Below are positions 36,736 through 47,346 of a stretch of 64,000 bases of DNA, piece by piece. Both the position numbers and the translations under genes were made by a program. How positions within the stretch are numbered: position 1 is the first letter of the stretch; each line of letters starts with the position of its first letter. The notes under the pieces were generated by a model that saw only the letters and a program-made list of their open reading frames with translations, had not been told where the DNA came from and did not search any database. Source of the DNA: G965240465 sp965249525 (lineage in GTDB: Bacteria; SAR324; JACQKK01); the NCBI GenBank assembly GCA_965249525.1, contig OZ252237.1, positions 1,550,001 to 1,614,000 on the forward strand, read 5' to 3'.

Positions 36736-37041
36736 AAAACTAACTCCTCATCATCATTCCATCATTAAAGAAAATTTTTCTGACACTATCCTTTTCCCCC
36801 TTACCAATGGACAAGGCAAGCGCATGCCCTTAACCTTTAAGGTGAATTCCTCTGTATTTCACCCAATCAACGCCTGTTAAAGACAATAGATACTATACGC
36901 ACCTACTATTTGGATTGCCAACAGAGAGATAGAAAAGCTCTAGCTCAACCATAAAGAGATGCATCCTGGAAAATCAGAGGAGGATGTGAAAGGATGGCGT
37001 AGTAGATAAATATGGTAGCTTTGCAGAAATAAGGTGATGGA
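36736..37041. other. Intergenic region between the epimerase gene and dnaX
   Basis: 306 bases between divergent genes. It contains a 6-base dyad CCTTAACCTTTAAGG at 36828-36842. The + strand passes from C/A-rich to G/T-rich here, as at other divergent junctions. No gene recognised. Confidence 0.6.
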
Positions 37042-38850
37042 ATGAATAACAATAAAGGATTGGCACAGCGTCTGCGCCCCAGATTATTTGGAGAGTTATT
37101 GGGTCAGGAGTTGGTAAGTCGTGCGTTAAGCAATGCGTTGCGCAGTGGCCGTATAGCACAAGCGTTTTTGTTTAGTGGGCCGCGTGGAGTGGGCAAGACC
37201 AGTGCTGCACGCATACTGTCTCGTGCGCTGTTATGTGAAGAACGAGGAGACGGGGGTGAACCATGCAATCAATGCAAGATATGCAAAGCGGTGCTGCAGA
37301 ATGCTTGTGCAGATGTGTATGAGATGGATGCTGCCTCTCATCGTGGGATAGACAGCATTCGCGAATTGCGAGAAAACGTGAAATACGCCCCATCGCAGGC
37401 ATCTGGCAAGGTGTATATCGTGGATGAGGTGCACATGTTGACGATAGAATCTTTTAATGCGCTGTTAAAAACATTGGAAGAACCACCACAGCATGTGACA
37501 TTTATTTTTGCAACAACAGAGGTGCAGCGGCTGCCAGCAACAGTGCTTTCTCGTTGCCAGCGATTTGAATTTTCGGGGCTGTCGGCAGAACAGATGGCGA
37601 TGCGTTTGGCAGAGATATGCAAACAGGAGGAGGCTGAGTTATCGGAGCGGAGTTTGCTGGCTTTAGCACGGCGGGCACGTGGCAGCATGCGAGATGCATT
37701 GGTGGGATTGGATCAGGTGTTGGTATTTCAAGGCAAACACCCTGATGAAGGAGAGATGATGCAGATGTTGGGATTGATGAAAATTGGCGCAGTGTGGAAA
37801 GTTTTGGAAGCCATATTATTAAAGCAACCTGGCAAGGCATTGGCAGCCTTGGAAGCCTTATCACGTCGTGGAGGTTCATTGAACAGTTTGCTGGAACAGT
37901 TGATGGAAGAAGTCAGTGGACTAAGCATGTTGCTGGCGGCAACAAATGAAGGCAATGCTTCTGGTACAAGCCATGCGGAAGCCTTGTCAGCAACAGCTGC
38001 ATCGGTGGAGGCACAGGAGTTTTTGTCGGGACATCAGGGAGAAATATCGGCAGATATATTGCAGCAATTGTTTTATGTATTTTTAGAGGCAGAGCAACAG
38101 ATGCACCAGAGTCGGTTTGAGAAGCTGTGTTTAGAGATGGCGATATTGAAAGGATGCCAATTGGAGTCATTGGTGGGCGTGGAAGATTTGTTGGCCAAGG
38201 CGCGGGCTGCAGCAGAAAAAAGCATCCCTTCAAGCGATGAGTCTGGCAGCCAACCATCAAAAACACTCCCCCAGTCTTCTAAGCAGAACTTGGGGGCAGC
38301 AGTCAGCAGACAAGAAAATCCTACCCATCTTCCAGTGCAGTCGCCTGCTGAAAGTGGAACCCAAACTCCCACTGATCCTGCTTTGTCATCCAATTCCGCA
38401 TCCACCAGCAAGCAGTCCCTTAAACAATCATCTGCCTCTCACTCCCCCCCACCCTGCCAAGACCCTCGTTGGCTGAAATTGGCAAAACTGGCAGAACAAG
38501 AAAGCCAGGCACTTGCTATGTTGGTGCGACACAGCGAAGTCACCTCTTGGAAGGAAGACGAAGTTCTGGTGATTCCATCAGATACTCCTGCTATCTCCTC
38601 TGTTCAGCGGAAAACCCTCCAGCAGCTGGCAGAAAAAGCCTGGGGAACACATCCCTCGCTTAGCTGGCAAACTGGATCACCCCACTCCCAACACACCCTG
38701 GCAGCAGTACAAAACCATAAAAAACAACAACTGAAAGAAACAAAAGAACAAGCTGCCCTGCAGCATCCTGTCGTGCAAAAAGCCCAAACCCTTTTCCCCT
38801 CGCATTCCATTGTTGATGTAAAAATAATAGAAGCAAATGAACCCTCATGA
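37042..38850 (+). CDS. dnaX: DNA polymerase III gamma/tau subunit
   Basis: 602 residues. Clamp-loader ATPase and polymerase organiser. Walker A is GPRGVGKTSAARILSRALL (near 47). The zinc module has GEPCNQCKICKAVLQ; the Walker B/DEAD-like motif is VYIVDEVHML; the arginine-finger motif SRC is in TVLSRCQRFEF. The Ala/Gln/Ser-rich segment after about 390 is the tau-type linker, and a C-terminal polymerase-binding domain follows. It lies upstream of recR, the common dnaX-(ybaB)-recR order but without ybaB; the 99-base gap holds no gene. Confidence 0.96.
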   Translation: MNNNKGLAQRLRPRLFGELLGQELVSRALSNALRSGRIAQAFLFSGPRGVGKTSAARILSRALLCEERGDGGEPCNQCKICKAVLQNACADVYEMDAASHRGIDSIRELRENVKYAPSQASGKVYIVDEVHMLTIESFNALLKTLEEPPQHVTFIFATTEVQRLPATVLSRCQRFEFSGLSAEQMAMRLAEICKQEEAELSERSLLALARRARGSMRDALVGLDQVLVFQGKHPDEGEMMQMLGLMKIGAVWKVLEAILLKQPGKALAALEALSRRGGSLNSLLEQLMEEVSGLSMLLAATNEGNASGTSHAEALSATAASVEAQEFLSGHQGEISADILQQLFYVFLEAEQQMHQSRFEKLCLEMAILKGCQLESLVGVEDLLAKARAAAEKSIPSSDESGSQPSKTLPQSSKQNLGAAVSRQENPTHLPVQSPAESGTQTPTDPALSSNSASTSKQSLKQSSASHSPPPCQDPRWLKLAKLAEQESQALAMLVRHSEVTSWKEDEVLVIPSDTPAISSVQRKTLQQLAEKAWGTHPSLSWQTGSPHSQHTLAAVQNHKKQQLKETKEQAALQHPVVQKAQTLFPSHSIVDVKIIEANEPS

Positions 38851-38949
38851 ACAAGAACACACCCTTCCAGAAAGCAGCAGCATGAAAAACACCTCCATCT
38901 GTAAAAGTTTCCTCCTCTATTTGATAGTCCCCCACCTGTTACAGCCCCT

Positions 38950-39597
38950 ATGAGCATCCCCTTGGCATTGGAAAGACTGATTGCCTCCTTGGCACGCATG
39001 CCCGGAGTAGGGCGCAAAACCGCCCAAAGGTTGGCATTCGCCTTGCTGCGTGATGATTCCGGCCTGGCTGAACAATTAGCTGATGCCATCAATGAAGCCC
39101 GTCGCCATATCCGCTTTTGCAACCGCTGTTTTGGCTATGCAGAAAATCTGTTGTGTAGCATCTGCCAAGATTCCCGCCGTGATCATTCCAGCATTTGCGT
39201 GGTGGAACAACCCGTAGATATTTATGTGATTGAACGAAGCGGAGTGTTCCGTGGAGTCTATCATGTGTTGCTGGGCAGTATCTCACCCCTGGATGGAATT
39301 GGTCCAGATCAGCTGAAAATTGCCGAATTGTTGAAGCGCATCACCCCCGTAGCTAAAACAGAATCCAACAGCGACACAGTTGAGACCGCACCATCAGCAG
39401 TGCGTGAAGTTATTCTAGCCACCAACCCTTCTGTAACAGGCGAAGCCACCGCTTTGCACTTAGCGAGTTTGCTGCAAAGACAAGGATTGCGCTTGACCCG
39501 CTTGGCGCGAGGGATGCCGGTGGGAGGCAGCCTGGAATATGCAGATGATGTCACCTTGGACCAAGCTTTCAACGGACGACAAAGCTTTGTTTCTTAA
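38950..39597 (+). CDS. recR: Recombination mediator RecR
   Basis: 215 residues. Acts with RecO to load RecA. It has the N-terminal helix-hairpin-helix (LARMPGVGRKTAQRLAFALL), a C4 zinc finger (CNRCFGYAENLLCSICQD) and a Toprim domain (ICVVEQPVDIYVIERSG then ILATNPSVTGEATALHLASL). About 20 extra residues (ITPVAKTESNSDTVETAPSA) separate zinc and late Toprim parts. Confidence 0.96.
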   Translation: MSIPLALERLIASLARMPGVGRKTAQRLAFALLRDDSGLAEQLADAINEARRHIRFCNRCFGYAENLLCSICQDSRRDHSSICVVEQPVDIYVIERSGVFRGVYHVLLGSISPLDGIGPDQLKIAELLKRITPVAKTESNSDTVETAPSAVREVILATNPSVTGEATALHLASLLQRQGLRLTRLARGMPVGGSLEYADDVTLDQAFNGRQSFVS

Positions 39598-39684
39598 GTT
39601 CATCCATTCAGCTTGTCTTGGTTAGGCACAGCAAACAATGAGTCAATCCCACACCTGACCTTCACCATGGATGATCATTAACAG

Positions 39685-42600
39685 ATGCCCAGGCAACGGA
39701 TATCCATGCAAAGGCTGGAGATTATCACCCACCCACATCATGCAGACCCACAAGCAGAAGCCCTGCTGTGTCGCATTATAAAAGAAGGAGGTCCACCATT
39801 AACAAGGCTGCGAACAGCAGCGGTCTACAAAATCGCAGCTGCTGCCTTAAAAGATCATCCGCCAGAAAAACTGCGTCAATTGGGTCAAGAATTATTTGCC
39901 GATGCAGTACTTTCACAATGCTGCCTGAATGGTGAACTGCTCAAAGCCCTTCCTTTTCAATGGTATGTGGAGGTGGGTTTTTTGCATGGAGTCACCGACA
40001 ATGTCGGACGAACAGCCCAAGAAAGCCTCAGTTGGCTACTAAACACCCATTTGCCCGCTGAACAGCAGGTGTTTAGTACCACCGCATACTTTCTCAGCGG
40101 CAGACTATCGCGCAAGCAGGCGGAACAGGTAGCTTTTGGCTGGCTAGCCAATCCCTTGGTGCATCAAATCACGCTGCTGTCTGAAGAACAACTGGCCAAT
40201 ATCCAGCCTTCCTCAGCTGATGAGGATGCAATCATAGCAGCATTGCAAGAGGAGAAGCCTACATCACCATTGTTTGCATTGCCGCAAGTACGCTTGAAAA
40301 ACAAGCCTATGGTAAAACGCTGGAGAATAAAGGACGCCCAAACGCTGTTGCGACTCTCCAAAGAACGCCTGCTGGCACTCTCTAAAGAAGAAGCGGAGGC
40401 TTTGGCTGCCCACTTTAGCAACCAAGAAGTACAACAACAGCGGGCTATGCTGGGTTTGGATGAGCGCATGACCGATGTGGAGTTAGAAGTACTAGCACAG
40501 ACCTGGAGCGAGCACTGCAAGCACAAAATATTCAACGCCCGTATCCACTATCGGGAAGACGATGCAGCAGTGGTTGAGATTGATTCGTTGTTTCGTACTT
40601 ACATTCAAGCAGCCACAGTTGAAGTGCGCAAACAACTGGGGGCAAAGGATCCTTGTTTATCGGTATTTGAGGATAATGCGGGTGTGATGCGTTTGGATGA
40701 TAACTGGAGTGTGGCTTTAAAGGTAGAAACCCACAATTCTCCTTCGGCTTTGGATCCTTATGGAGGAGCACTCACGGGAATTGTGGGAGTAAATCGGGAT
40801 GCTTTTGGTACCGGCAGGGGCGGTCGGTTGTTGTTTAATACCAATGTGTTTTGTTTTGCTCCTCCGCAAGATACAGCTCATCGTCCCCAAGGGCTGCTGC
40901 ATCCACAGCGCATTATGGAAGGGGTTCGGCGGGGAGTAGAACACGGGGGCAACAAGTCTGGAGTACCTACGGTGAATGGTTCGTTGTCCTTTGATGAACG
41001 ATTTCTTGCTAAGCCTCTGGTGTTTTGTGGAAGTGGTTCCTTGCTACCCAGAAAATTAGGAAAGCGCAGTGGACATACCAAGTGGATCTGTGCGGGAGAT
41101 AGCATCGTGATGTGCGGGGGACGCATTGGCAAAGATGGTATTCATGGAGCCACCTTCTCTTCGCTAGCGTTGCAGCAAGATATGCCCCTCAGCGTGGTAC
41201 AGATTGGCGATCCCATCACACAAAAGAAAATGTTTGACTTCCTGCTGTCTGCCCGTGACAAACAGCTGTTTCATGCCATCACCGATAATGGCGCAGGTGG
41301 TTTGTCTTCTTCAGTAGGGGAAATGGCTTGTATGAGTGGTGGTGCCACGCTGCACCTGGAACGCGCTCCCTTGAAGTATGCCGGTTTACATCCTTGGGAA
41401 ATTCTACTGTCTGAAGCACAAGAACGTATGACCCTGGCTGTACCGCCCGAACATCAGCAAGAATTGCTGCAGCTAGCCAAAGACATGCAAGTAGAATGCA
41501 CTGTGCTGGGTGAATTCACTGAATCTGGACAGTTGGTACTCTACTGGCATGACCAAGTGGTGGGCTGCTTGGGGATAGATTTTCTGCACGGGGGTACACC
41601 GCAAATGCTGTTAAAAGCCCACTGGCATACCCCAAAATATCAAAATCCATGGCAAGAACATCCCCTTCCCCAAGATGATCTCACCCCCTGGCTGCTGCAA
41701 ATATTGGGACGCTTGAACATCTGCAGCAAAGAATACGTTGTCCGCCAATATGACCACGAAGTCCAAGGTGGTTCCGTAATAAAACCATTATGCGGACCCC
41801 AGCAAGACGGTCCCAGTGACGCTGCTGTTTTGCGACCACGATTGGATAGCGACTTGGGCATTGCCGTCTCACATGGCATCTGTCCCCGTTACGGCGATTG
41901 GGATACCTACGCCATGGGTGCATGTGCCATGGATGAAGCCCTGCGTTCTCTGGTTGCCGTAGGGGCGGACCCAAGTCAAACAACCGCATTAGACAATTTC
42001 TGCTGGTGTGACCCTCTGCCTGCTGCCAACAATCCCCATGCCGAACATAGAACCGCCCAACTAGTACGCACAGCACGCGCACTCTATGACACCGCCATCG
42101 CCTACCAGATACCCTTCATCTCAGGCAAGGACAGCATGAAAAACGATTTCGTCCAAGCAGACCTCCGTCTTTCCATTCCTCCTACCGTACTCATTACCAT
42201 GGCAGCTGTTCTCCCCGATGTACAAAAATCCCTTAGCATGGAAGTCAAGCAGCCCGACGACCTGGTCTATCTTATCGGACACACCCGCAGCGAACTAGGA
42301 GGATCAGAATTCTTGGCTGAATTCTTCTCAAAATTCCCACCAACATCCCCCACAGAATCCTCCGCCACAACCCATCCTCTCCTTTATGACACACCCCCCC
42401 AGCTCCATCCCCAAGAGCACCTGCAATCCTACCAAACCCTCTACCAAGCCATTCAAAAAGGATGGCTTCACTCAGCACACGACTGCTCTGATGGAGGTCT
42501 CGCAGTCGCCCTAGCAGAAAGCGCCTTCGCAGGGAGCTGGGGAATGGAACTCCATCTCAAAACTCTGGCTAACGCAGAAAAACTCTCACCGTCACAACTC

Positions 42601-42813
42601 CTGTTTGCCGAAACCCCAGGCAGATTGGTGGTCACCGTCGCACCTCAACATAAAACCTCCTTTGAACATCACTGCCAAAAAATCCCCTTCTGGCTGCTAG
42701 GAAAAGTCACCAAAAAACAATACTTCACCATATACGGCAACAACAACACCTGGGTGCACGCTCCACTAAAAACCTTAAAACACGCCTGGCAAGAAACCCT
42801 GGCGCTCCAATAA
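39685..42813 (+). CDS. purL: Phosphoribosylformylglycinamidine synthase, PurS-like N-terminus fused to PurL
   Basis: 1042 residues. Converts FGAR to FGAM with ATP and glutamine-derived ammonia. The N-terminal 170 residues resemble a PurS-like domain (MQRLEIITHPHHADPQAEALL). The linker LGLDERMTDVELEVLAQTWS and catalytic SEHCKHK follow, then two AIRS-type halves with KVETHNSPSALDPYGGALTG and DCSDGGLAVALAESAFAGSW. The glutaminase part is a separate gene, purQ, 18 bases downstream. E. coli-type PurL has all three fused. Confidence 0.94.
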   Translation: MPRQRISMQRLEIITHPHHADPQAEALLCRIIKEGGPPLTRLRTAAVYKIAAAALKDHPPEKLRQLGQELFADAVLSQCCLNGELLKALPFQWYVEVGFLHGVTDNVGRTAQESLSWLLNTHLPAEQQVFSTTAYFLSGRLSRKQAEQVAFGWLANPLVHQITLLSEEQLANIQPSSADEDAIIAALQEEKPTSPLFALPQVRLKNKPMVKRWRIKDAQTLLRLSKERLLALSKEEAEALAAHFSNQEVQQQRAMLGLDERMTDVELEVLAQTWSEHCKHKIFNARIHYREDDAAVVEIDSLFRTYIQAATVEVRKQLGAKDPCLSVFEDNAGVMRLDDNWSVALKVETHNSPSALDPYGGALTGIVGVNRDAFGTGRGGRLLFNTNVFCFAPPQDTAHRPQGLLHPQRIMEGVRRGVEHGGNKSGVPTVNGSLSFDERFLAKPLVFCGSGSLLPRKLGKRSGHTKWICAGDSIVMCGGRIGKDGIHGATFSSLALQQDMPLSVVQIGDPITQKKMFDFLLSARDKQLFHAITDNGAGGLSSSVGEMACMSGGATLHLERAPLKYAGLHPWEILLSEAQERMTLAVPPEHQQELLQLAKDMQVECTVLGEFTESGQLVLYWHDQVVGCLGIDFLHGGTPQMLLKAHWHTPKYQNPWQEHPLPQDDLTPWLLQILGRLNICSKEYVVRQYDHEVQGGSVIKPLCGPQQDGPSDAAVLRPRLDSDLGIAVSHGICPRYGDWDTYAMGACAMDEALRSLVAVGADPSQTTALDNFCWCDPLPAANNPHAEHRTAQLVRTARALYDTAIAYQIPFISGKDSMKNDFVQADLRLSIPPTVLITMAAVLPDVQKSLSMEVKQPDDLVYLIGHTRSELGGSEFLAEFFSKFPPTSPTESSATTHPLLYDTPPQLHPQEHLQSYQTLYQAIQKGWLHSAHDCSDGGLAVALAESAFAGSWGMELHLKTLANAEKLSPSQLLFAETPGRLVVTVAPQHKTSFEHHCQKIPFWLLGKVTKKQYFTIYGNNNTWVHAPLKTLKHAWQETLALQ

Positions 42814-42831
42814 TAACACCCCCATAAACCT

Positions 42832-43632
42832 ATGCCCCCTGATACCTGGATTCTCAGCGGTTTGGGAATCAACTGTGAAACAGAAACCCAGCATGCCTGC
42901 CTCCAAGCAGGCTCCAAGGGAGCAGAGCTCATCCCTCTGTCAACCCTCCACCTTCACGGAGCGAACCAACTAAAACAAAACGGGCTCCTCATCTTTCCCG
43001 GCGGCTTCCTAGACGGAGACGACCTAGGATGCGCACGCGCATGCGTCAATCGCTTCCGCTACCAATCACTCCCCGATGGCAGACCCTTCCTAACACACCT
43101 GTTGGATTTCATCCAACAAGGCGGACTCATCCTAGGCATCTGCAACGGCTTCCAACTATTAGTAAAACTCGGCCTGCTGCCATGGCCCGAAAAACACCTC
43201 CAACCCAGCTTCACCCTCACCTACAACACCAACGGCCGCTTCGAAAATCGCTGGATACACCTCACCGTCAACCCCCAATCCCCCTGCATCTTTACCAAAA
43301 ACCTCACCCAACTAGAACTCCCTATCCGACACAGCCAAGGACAACTGCTCCCCAAAAACACCCAACAACTTCAAAAGGCACAACACCTCTGCCCTCTTTT
43401 CTACTCCAACCCACAAGGACAACCCACCCAAAGCTACCCCCACAACCCCAACGGTTCCCCCAATGCCATGGCTGCACTCTGCAGCCCCAATGGACGAATC
43501 TTCGGGCTCATGCCACACCCCGAAGCCGCCCATCTTCATACCCATCATCCCAGCTGGACAGCTAAGCAAGGCAACACCACCCCCCACGGTCTGCTCCTCC
43601 TCCAAAACGCCTACCAATTCCTCCACCAATAA
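42832..43632 (+). CDS. purQ: FGAM synthase glutaminase subunit
   Basis: 266 residues, class I glutamine amidotransferase. The nucleophile is in LILGICNGFQLLVKLGLL; the His/Glu pair is in GLMPHPEAAHLHTH. N-terminal ILSGLGINCETETQHA and PGGFLDGDDLG match PurQ. It is longer than the 220-residue Bacillus type and resembles the glutaminase domain of fused PurL. It is very C/A-rich on the coding strand. Confidence 0.93.
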   Translation: MPPDTWILSGLGINCETETQHACLQAGSKGAELIPLSTLHLHGANQLKQNGLLIFPGGFLDGDDLGCARACVNRFRYQSLPDGRPFLTHLLDFIQQGGLILGICNGFQLLVKLGLLPWPEKHLQPSFTLTYNTNGRFENRWIHLTVNPQSPCIFTKNLTQLELPIRHSQGQLLPKNTQQLQKAQHLCPLFYSNPQGQPTQSYPHNPNGSPNAMAALCSPNGRIFGLMPHPEAAHLHTHHPSWTAKQGNTTPHGLLLLQNAYQFLHQ

Positions 43633-43660
43633 AAACTACCCTTCCGTAAACAAATAAGAC

Positions 43661-43684
43661 AAGGACCGCAAGGGAGGTCTTTTT
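43661..43684 (+). terminator. Weak intrinsic terminator after purQ
   Basis: A 7-base stem AAGGACC/GGTCTTT (one G-T pair), loop GCAAGGGA, ending in a run of T. It lies in the convergent spacer between purQ and pgl. Confidence 0.45.
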
Positions 43685-43868
43685 CCCTGCAAACAAAACC
43701 TGTTTGGAACAGTACAGAATCCACTTGCACACTGCACCAATACCCATCGGGTTTGCAAAGCACCAAGTACTTTGCTGGAAGATTGTGGGAAGCAAAGCCT
43801 GCTGTGCATCCTGGGCGGACTTGGTATGGAGGAAATCCTGTTTGCAGTTCTTTTGTGAGAGAGGGATT

Positions 43869-44582
43869 TTATAAGGGTGAGATATTGGTGAAGAGGTGGG
43901 TATGGGGAAGTGTGAGCAATGGTTGGGCTGGCCATTGCTGCGGCTGGGATGGAGAAAGAAGCAGTTGTCGCAAGATGGAAAATTTGTCATTTCCGGGAAC
44001 GAAAAAAACACGCTGGCGTGCTTGGGTTAGCAGGGGATAAGTGAGGGTGATGCGGGGGATGTCATGGCTGGGATTAATAGTGGCTTTGCACCAGAGTTTT
44101 TGTTCTTCAAGCGCTGGAGTTTGGTGGGGAAAGAGTGAGGCGGTGTGTCCGTCTGTGCCGATTCCAAGCAGAACGACATCCATTTTTCCTTGAGGTCCAA
44201 GGATTTTTTTCAAAAGGCGGTCATAGTGGGTAGCAGCCAAAGAAGGTTGGGGTCGCTCCCCGTGAATGCGAAAGATTTGGGGGTGTTGCTCAGGCGGAAG
44301 ATTGGCGAGCAGGTGTTCTACTGCCATGCGGAAATTGGATTGTGGGTCATCGGGAGGTACGCAGCGTTCATCACCCCAGAACAAGTAGAGATGTTTCCAT
44401 GGAAGGGGACTGGTGCGTGCCCAGTGAGAAAACAGGGGCTTGGGGCTGTTGCCGCCGCACAAGGCGATGGTAAAGCGGCCGCGTTGTTGGATGGCCTGCT
44501 GCGCAGATTGGCTTAAAAACAAAGCACATTTTGCTATCAGTGTCTCTGTTTCGGATTGGATGTGCAGTTGAGGGGTGGACAT
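43869..44582 (-). CDS. pgl: 6-phosphogluconolactonase
   Basis: About 238 residues from the ATG at 44580-44582, 17 bases after the opcA stop. Hydrolyses 6-phosphogluconolactone. SugI-family motifs: FTIALCGGNSPKPLFSHW, LYLFWGDERCVPPDDPQSNF and VVLLGIGTDGHTASLFPH. The longer frame to 44696 overlaps opcA and lacks homology. Third gene of the zwf-opcA-pgl unit. Confidence 0.95.
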   Translation of the reverse strand: MSTPQLHIQSETETLIAKCALFLSQSAQQAIQQRGRFTIALCGGNSPKPLFSHWARTSPLPWKHLYLFWGDERCVPPDDPQSNFRMAVEHLLANLPPEQHPQIFRIHGERPQPSLAATHYDRLLKKILGPQGKMDVVLLGIGTDGHTASLFPHQTPALEEQKLWCKATINPSHDIPRITLTYPLLTQARQRVFFVPGNDKFSILRQLLLSPSQPQQWPAQPLLTLPHTHLFTNISPL

Positions 44583-44599
44583 AAAGCAACTATGAATGG

Positions 44600-45757
44600 T
44601 TAGAGTGGAGCAGGCAATTGCCTTGCGATATGGAGATTTTGGGCATAGGTGGTATGTCGTACTTCTCTGGAGAGAGCACGTACAAGTTGTTCCCATGGTG
44701 CTTCGGGAGGTGCGAGGGTTTGGGTGCGGGAATGATTATTGGTGATAATAGTAATGGTATCGGGAGCGGAACGTTCTATACGGAGTTGTTGGTTGGCTTC
44801 CTTGATATGAAGGGAGACGATGCCGTCGGGGGTGGATTGATTGATGGCTTGGAGGGAGATGTGGAGTTGGTGTTGTTGTGTGACAATTTGGCAGTGTTGA
44901 GCAGTGGAGATTTTGTCTGAAGTGGTTGGTTTGATGTGGAGGGTGGTATTTTTTTGTGGGAGGCAGCAGGCAAGTAACCAAGCCATCAGCAAGCGTCCAG
45001 CAGCTGGGTGTTGAGATGCGTATTGGATATGAAGTTGGGTTGGTTGTTTTAGCAGGGGAAGGCGGCTGGGATCATCGAATTCTGAGGCTAGCAGCAGGCG
45101 CAGGGGCAGCAGGCGCATCCAGGCAAGGTCTTGGATGGTGGCATGTGTGTTGTTGAGCAAGAGTGCAGCTTTTTTTAGGGCTTGGGGATGGGCGTCGGTG
45201 TCTAGCAGCAACAATTCGCTTTCTTGCAGCAACGATTGGAACGCACCTTGGGGTTCAGGAGGAAGCTGGAGGCAAAGCAGAGCTAGGGGAAGATATTCAG
45301 CTTTGAGGGCGCGCAGTAAGTCAACAAGAAGACGGGAGCTGTCCAGGGGGGTGCCGCTGAGCTGAATGTGTTCTGCGCAGAGTTGCATTTCTCCGCTTTC
45401 AGTGGTGCGGAAGAAATTTTCTACTGCAGCCAGTATTTCTGTGGAATTTTTTGCAGCGGATGAATCATGGACAGCATTGGGGGGAGCGAGTTCAATCAGG
45501 CGGCAGGATATGGAAAGTATGAATGGCTGCAACCATTGCTGCCGGGTATGTGAGTCATCACCTGACAGCTGCAGGAAATTGGGAGAAACAATGTTCCAAC
45601 TGCACGAGCGGGTGAGGATTTTTTGTTTGCTGGCGGCGATTTTGGCAGCCTTGCCCCAAAGCATGTTGAGAATAGCATCCACTTGTTCGGGGGCAACAGG
45701 CTGCGGCCAATTTTGTTGGTGCAAGCCAAAAGAAGACATGGGAGGTGCAAGGTTCAT
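44600..45757 (-). CDS. opcA: Glucose-6-phosphate dehydrogenase assembly protein
   Basis: 385 residues. OpcA is the redox-responsive or assembly partner of Zwf, best known in cyanobacteria and actinobacteria. The sequence is weakly conserved, but SSFGLHQQNW, the WNIVSPNFLQLSGDDSH region and location between zwf and pgl support the call. It starts 35 bases after zwf. Confidence 0.85.
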   Translation of the reverse strand: MNLAPPMSSFGLHQQNWPQPVAPEQVDAILNMLWGKAAKIAASKQKILTRSCSWNIVSPNFLQLSGDDSHTRQQWLQPFILSISCRLIELAPPNAVHDSSAAKNSTEILAAVENFFRTTESGEMQLCAEHIQLSGTPLDSSRLLVDLLRALKAEYLPLALLCLQLPPEPQGAFQSLLQESELLLLDTDAHPQALKKAALLLNNTHATIQDLAWMRLLPLRLLLASEFDDPSRLPLLKQPTQLHIQYASQHPAAGRLLMAWLLACCLPQKNTTLHIKPTTSDKISTAQHCQIVTQQHQLHISLQAINQSTPDGIVSLHIKEANQQLRIERSAPDTITIITNNHSRTQTLAPPEAPWEQLVRALSREVRHTTYAQNLHIARQLPAPL

Positions 45758-45792
45758 CTTGATGATCAGCGCAGCTTTTAGAAAAAAGGGAA

Positions 45793-47346
45793 CTAGGGCT
45801 GCTGCCAGCGAATACCATCGCGTGCAGCCAGCTGCTCGGCTTCTTTAGGGCCCCAGCTGCCGGCGGCATATTGGGGCAAGTGGGTAAGCTGTTGCTGCTG
45901 CCAAGCTTGGTGGATGTCGCTGATAAAAGACCAGGAGGCTTCGGTTTCATCGTTGCGAATAAAAAGGGTGTTGTCGCCCACCATGGCATCTTGGATCAAA
46001 CGTTCGTAAGCTTCTGGTGGCTCTCTTCCAAAGGAGCCACCGTAACGGAATTCCATTTCCACTGGCGAAATATGCATGCGCGGGCCTGGCATCTTGCAGC
46101 CAAATCGCAGAGCAATGCCTTCATTGGGTTGAATACGAATGGTGAGTTGATTGTGAGGAAGATGGGTGCCATTGAAAAGCCAATGGGGAACTTGATGAAA
46201 GAGAATGGCAATTTCGGTGAATTTTTTTGGCATACGCTTAGCTGCCCGCAGCAAAATAGGCACTTTGCTCCAACGCCAATTGTCTGCATATAACCTGAGG
46301 GCGACATAGGTCTCAGTGGTGGAACTGGAATGTACTCCTTCTTCTTCCAAGTAACCGCACACAGGCTTGCCCCACAGATGACCTCCAGCATACTGAGCGC
46401 GTACAGCATGTTCATCTATCCTTTGCGCTGGAATAGCACGTAAGCAGCGCAAAAATTTTACCTTCTCATCCCGAATCGCATCGGCTTGCATGGAAGCTGG
46501 CGGCTCCATGCCAAATAAACACAGCACTTGAAACAAATGATTCTGCACCATGTCTCGTAATATCCCCGCCTCTTCAAAATAACCACCACGACCTTCCACA
46601 CCCAAAGACTCCGCAGAAGTAATCTGCACGCAATGGACATAGCGACGATTCCACAACGGCTCAAAAATCCCGTTGGCAAAACGAAAACTCAACAGATTCT
46701 GAACCGTCTCTTTACCAAGGTAGTGATCAATCCGATAAATTTGCGATTCTGAAAGACAATCCAGCAAGGTGCGATTCAGTTTTTGAGCCGAGGACAGATC
46801 TCGCCCAAACGGCTTCTCTACAATCAACCGAGACCAAGGTTGTGAGCTTCGGCTAATCAATCCCGTTTGTCGTAGGTTTTCTGCAATCACTGAAAAGGTT
46901 GATGGCGGTGTAGCCAAATAAAACAACCGATTGCCTTGTAGTCCAAACCGCTCATCCAGCTGCTTTAGTTTAGCAGCCATCTGCTGGTAACTGTTGGCAT
47001 CTTCATATTGAATGGTCTGATAGTCCAATATACGCGCAAAGGGCTGCCATTCACGGGTATGTTCGGGTGGTATTCGAGCATTTTCTTGACACCCCAGCTG
47101 CATGTTTTTCACAAAATTGGCTGGCGACTGTGGCGAACGCGCCACCCCCAACACCACAAATCTTGAAGGCAATTGCTGCTGGCGATATAAACTATACAAG
47201 GCCGGCACCAACTTGCGTCGTGTCAAATCACCAGATGCCCCAAAAATCACTATGGCCTGTGGTTGGACACGACGGCCCTCCTCCAAGCCCTCACGCAAGG
47301 GATTGTTCCAGAATTTTTCTTCTGCCATAGATGCATCAGTATTCAT
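45793..47346 (-). CDS. zwf: Glucose-6-phosphate 1-dehydrogenase
   Basis: 517 residues. First step of the oxidative pentose phosphate pathway, making NADPH. N-terminal Rossmann motif VIFGASGDLTRRKLVPALY; substrate/catalytic motif YRIDHYLGKETVQNL. First gene of a - strand unit with opcA and pgl; no gnd is near. Divergent from mnmE over about 150 bases. Confidence 0.98.
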   Translation of the reverse strand: MNTDASMAEEKFWNNPLREGLEEGRRVQPQAIVIFGASGDLTRRKLVPALYSLYRQQQLPSRFVVLGVARSPQSPANFVKNMQLGCQENARIPPEHTREWQPFARILDYQTIQYEDANSYQQMAAKLKQLDERFGLQGNRLFYLATPPSTFSVIAENLRQTGLISRSSQPWSRLIVEKPFGRDLSSAQKLNRTLLDCLSESQIYRIDHYLGKETVQNLLSFRFANGIFEPLWNRRYVHCVQITSAESLGVEGRGGYFEEAGILRDMVQNHLFQVLCLFGMEPPASMQADAIRDEKVKFLRCLRAIPAQRIDEHAVRAQYAGGHLWGKPVCGYLEEEGVHSSSTTETYVALRLYADNWRWSKVPILLRAAKRMPKKFTEIAILFHQVPHWLFNGTHLPHNQLTIRIQPNEGIALRFGCKMPGPRMHISPVEMEFRYGGSFGREPPEAYERLIQDAMVGDNTLFIRNDETEASWSFISDIHQAWQQQQLTHLPQYAAGSWGPKEAEQLAARDGIRWQQP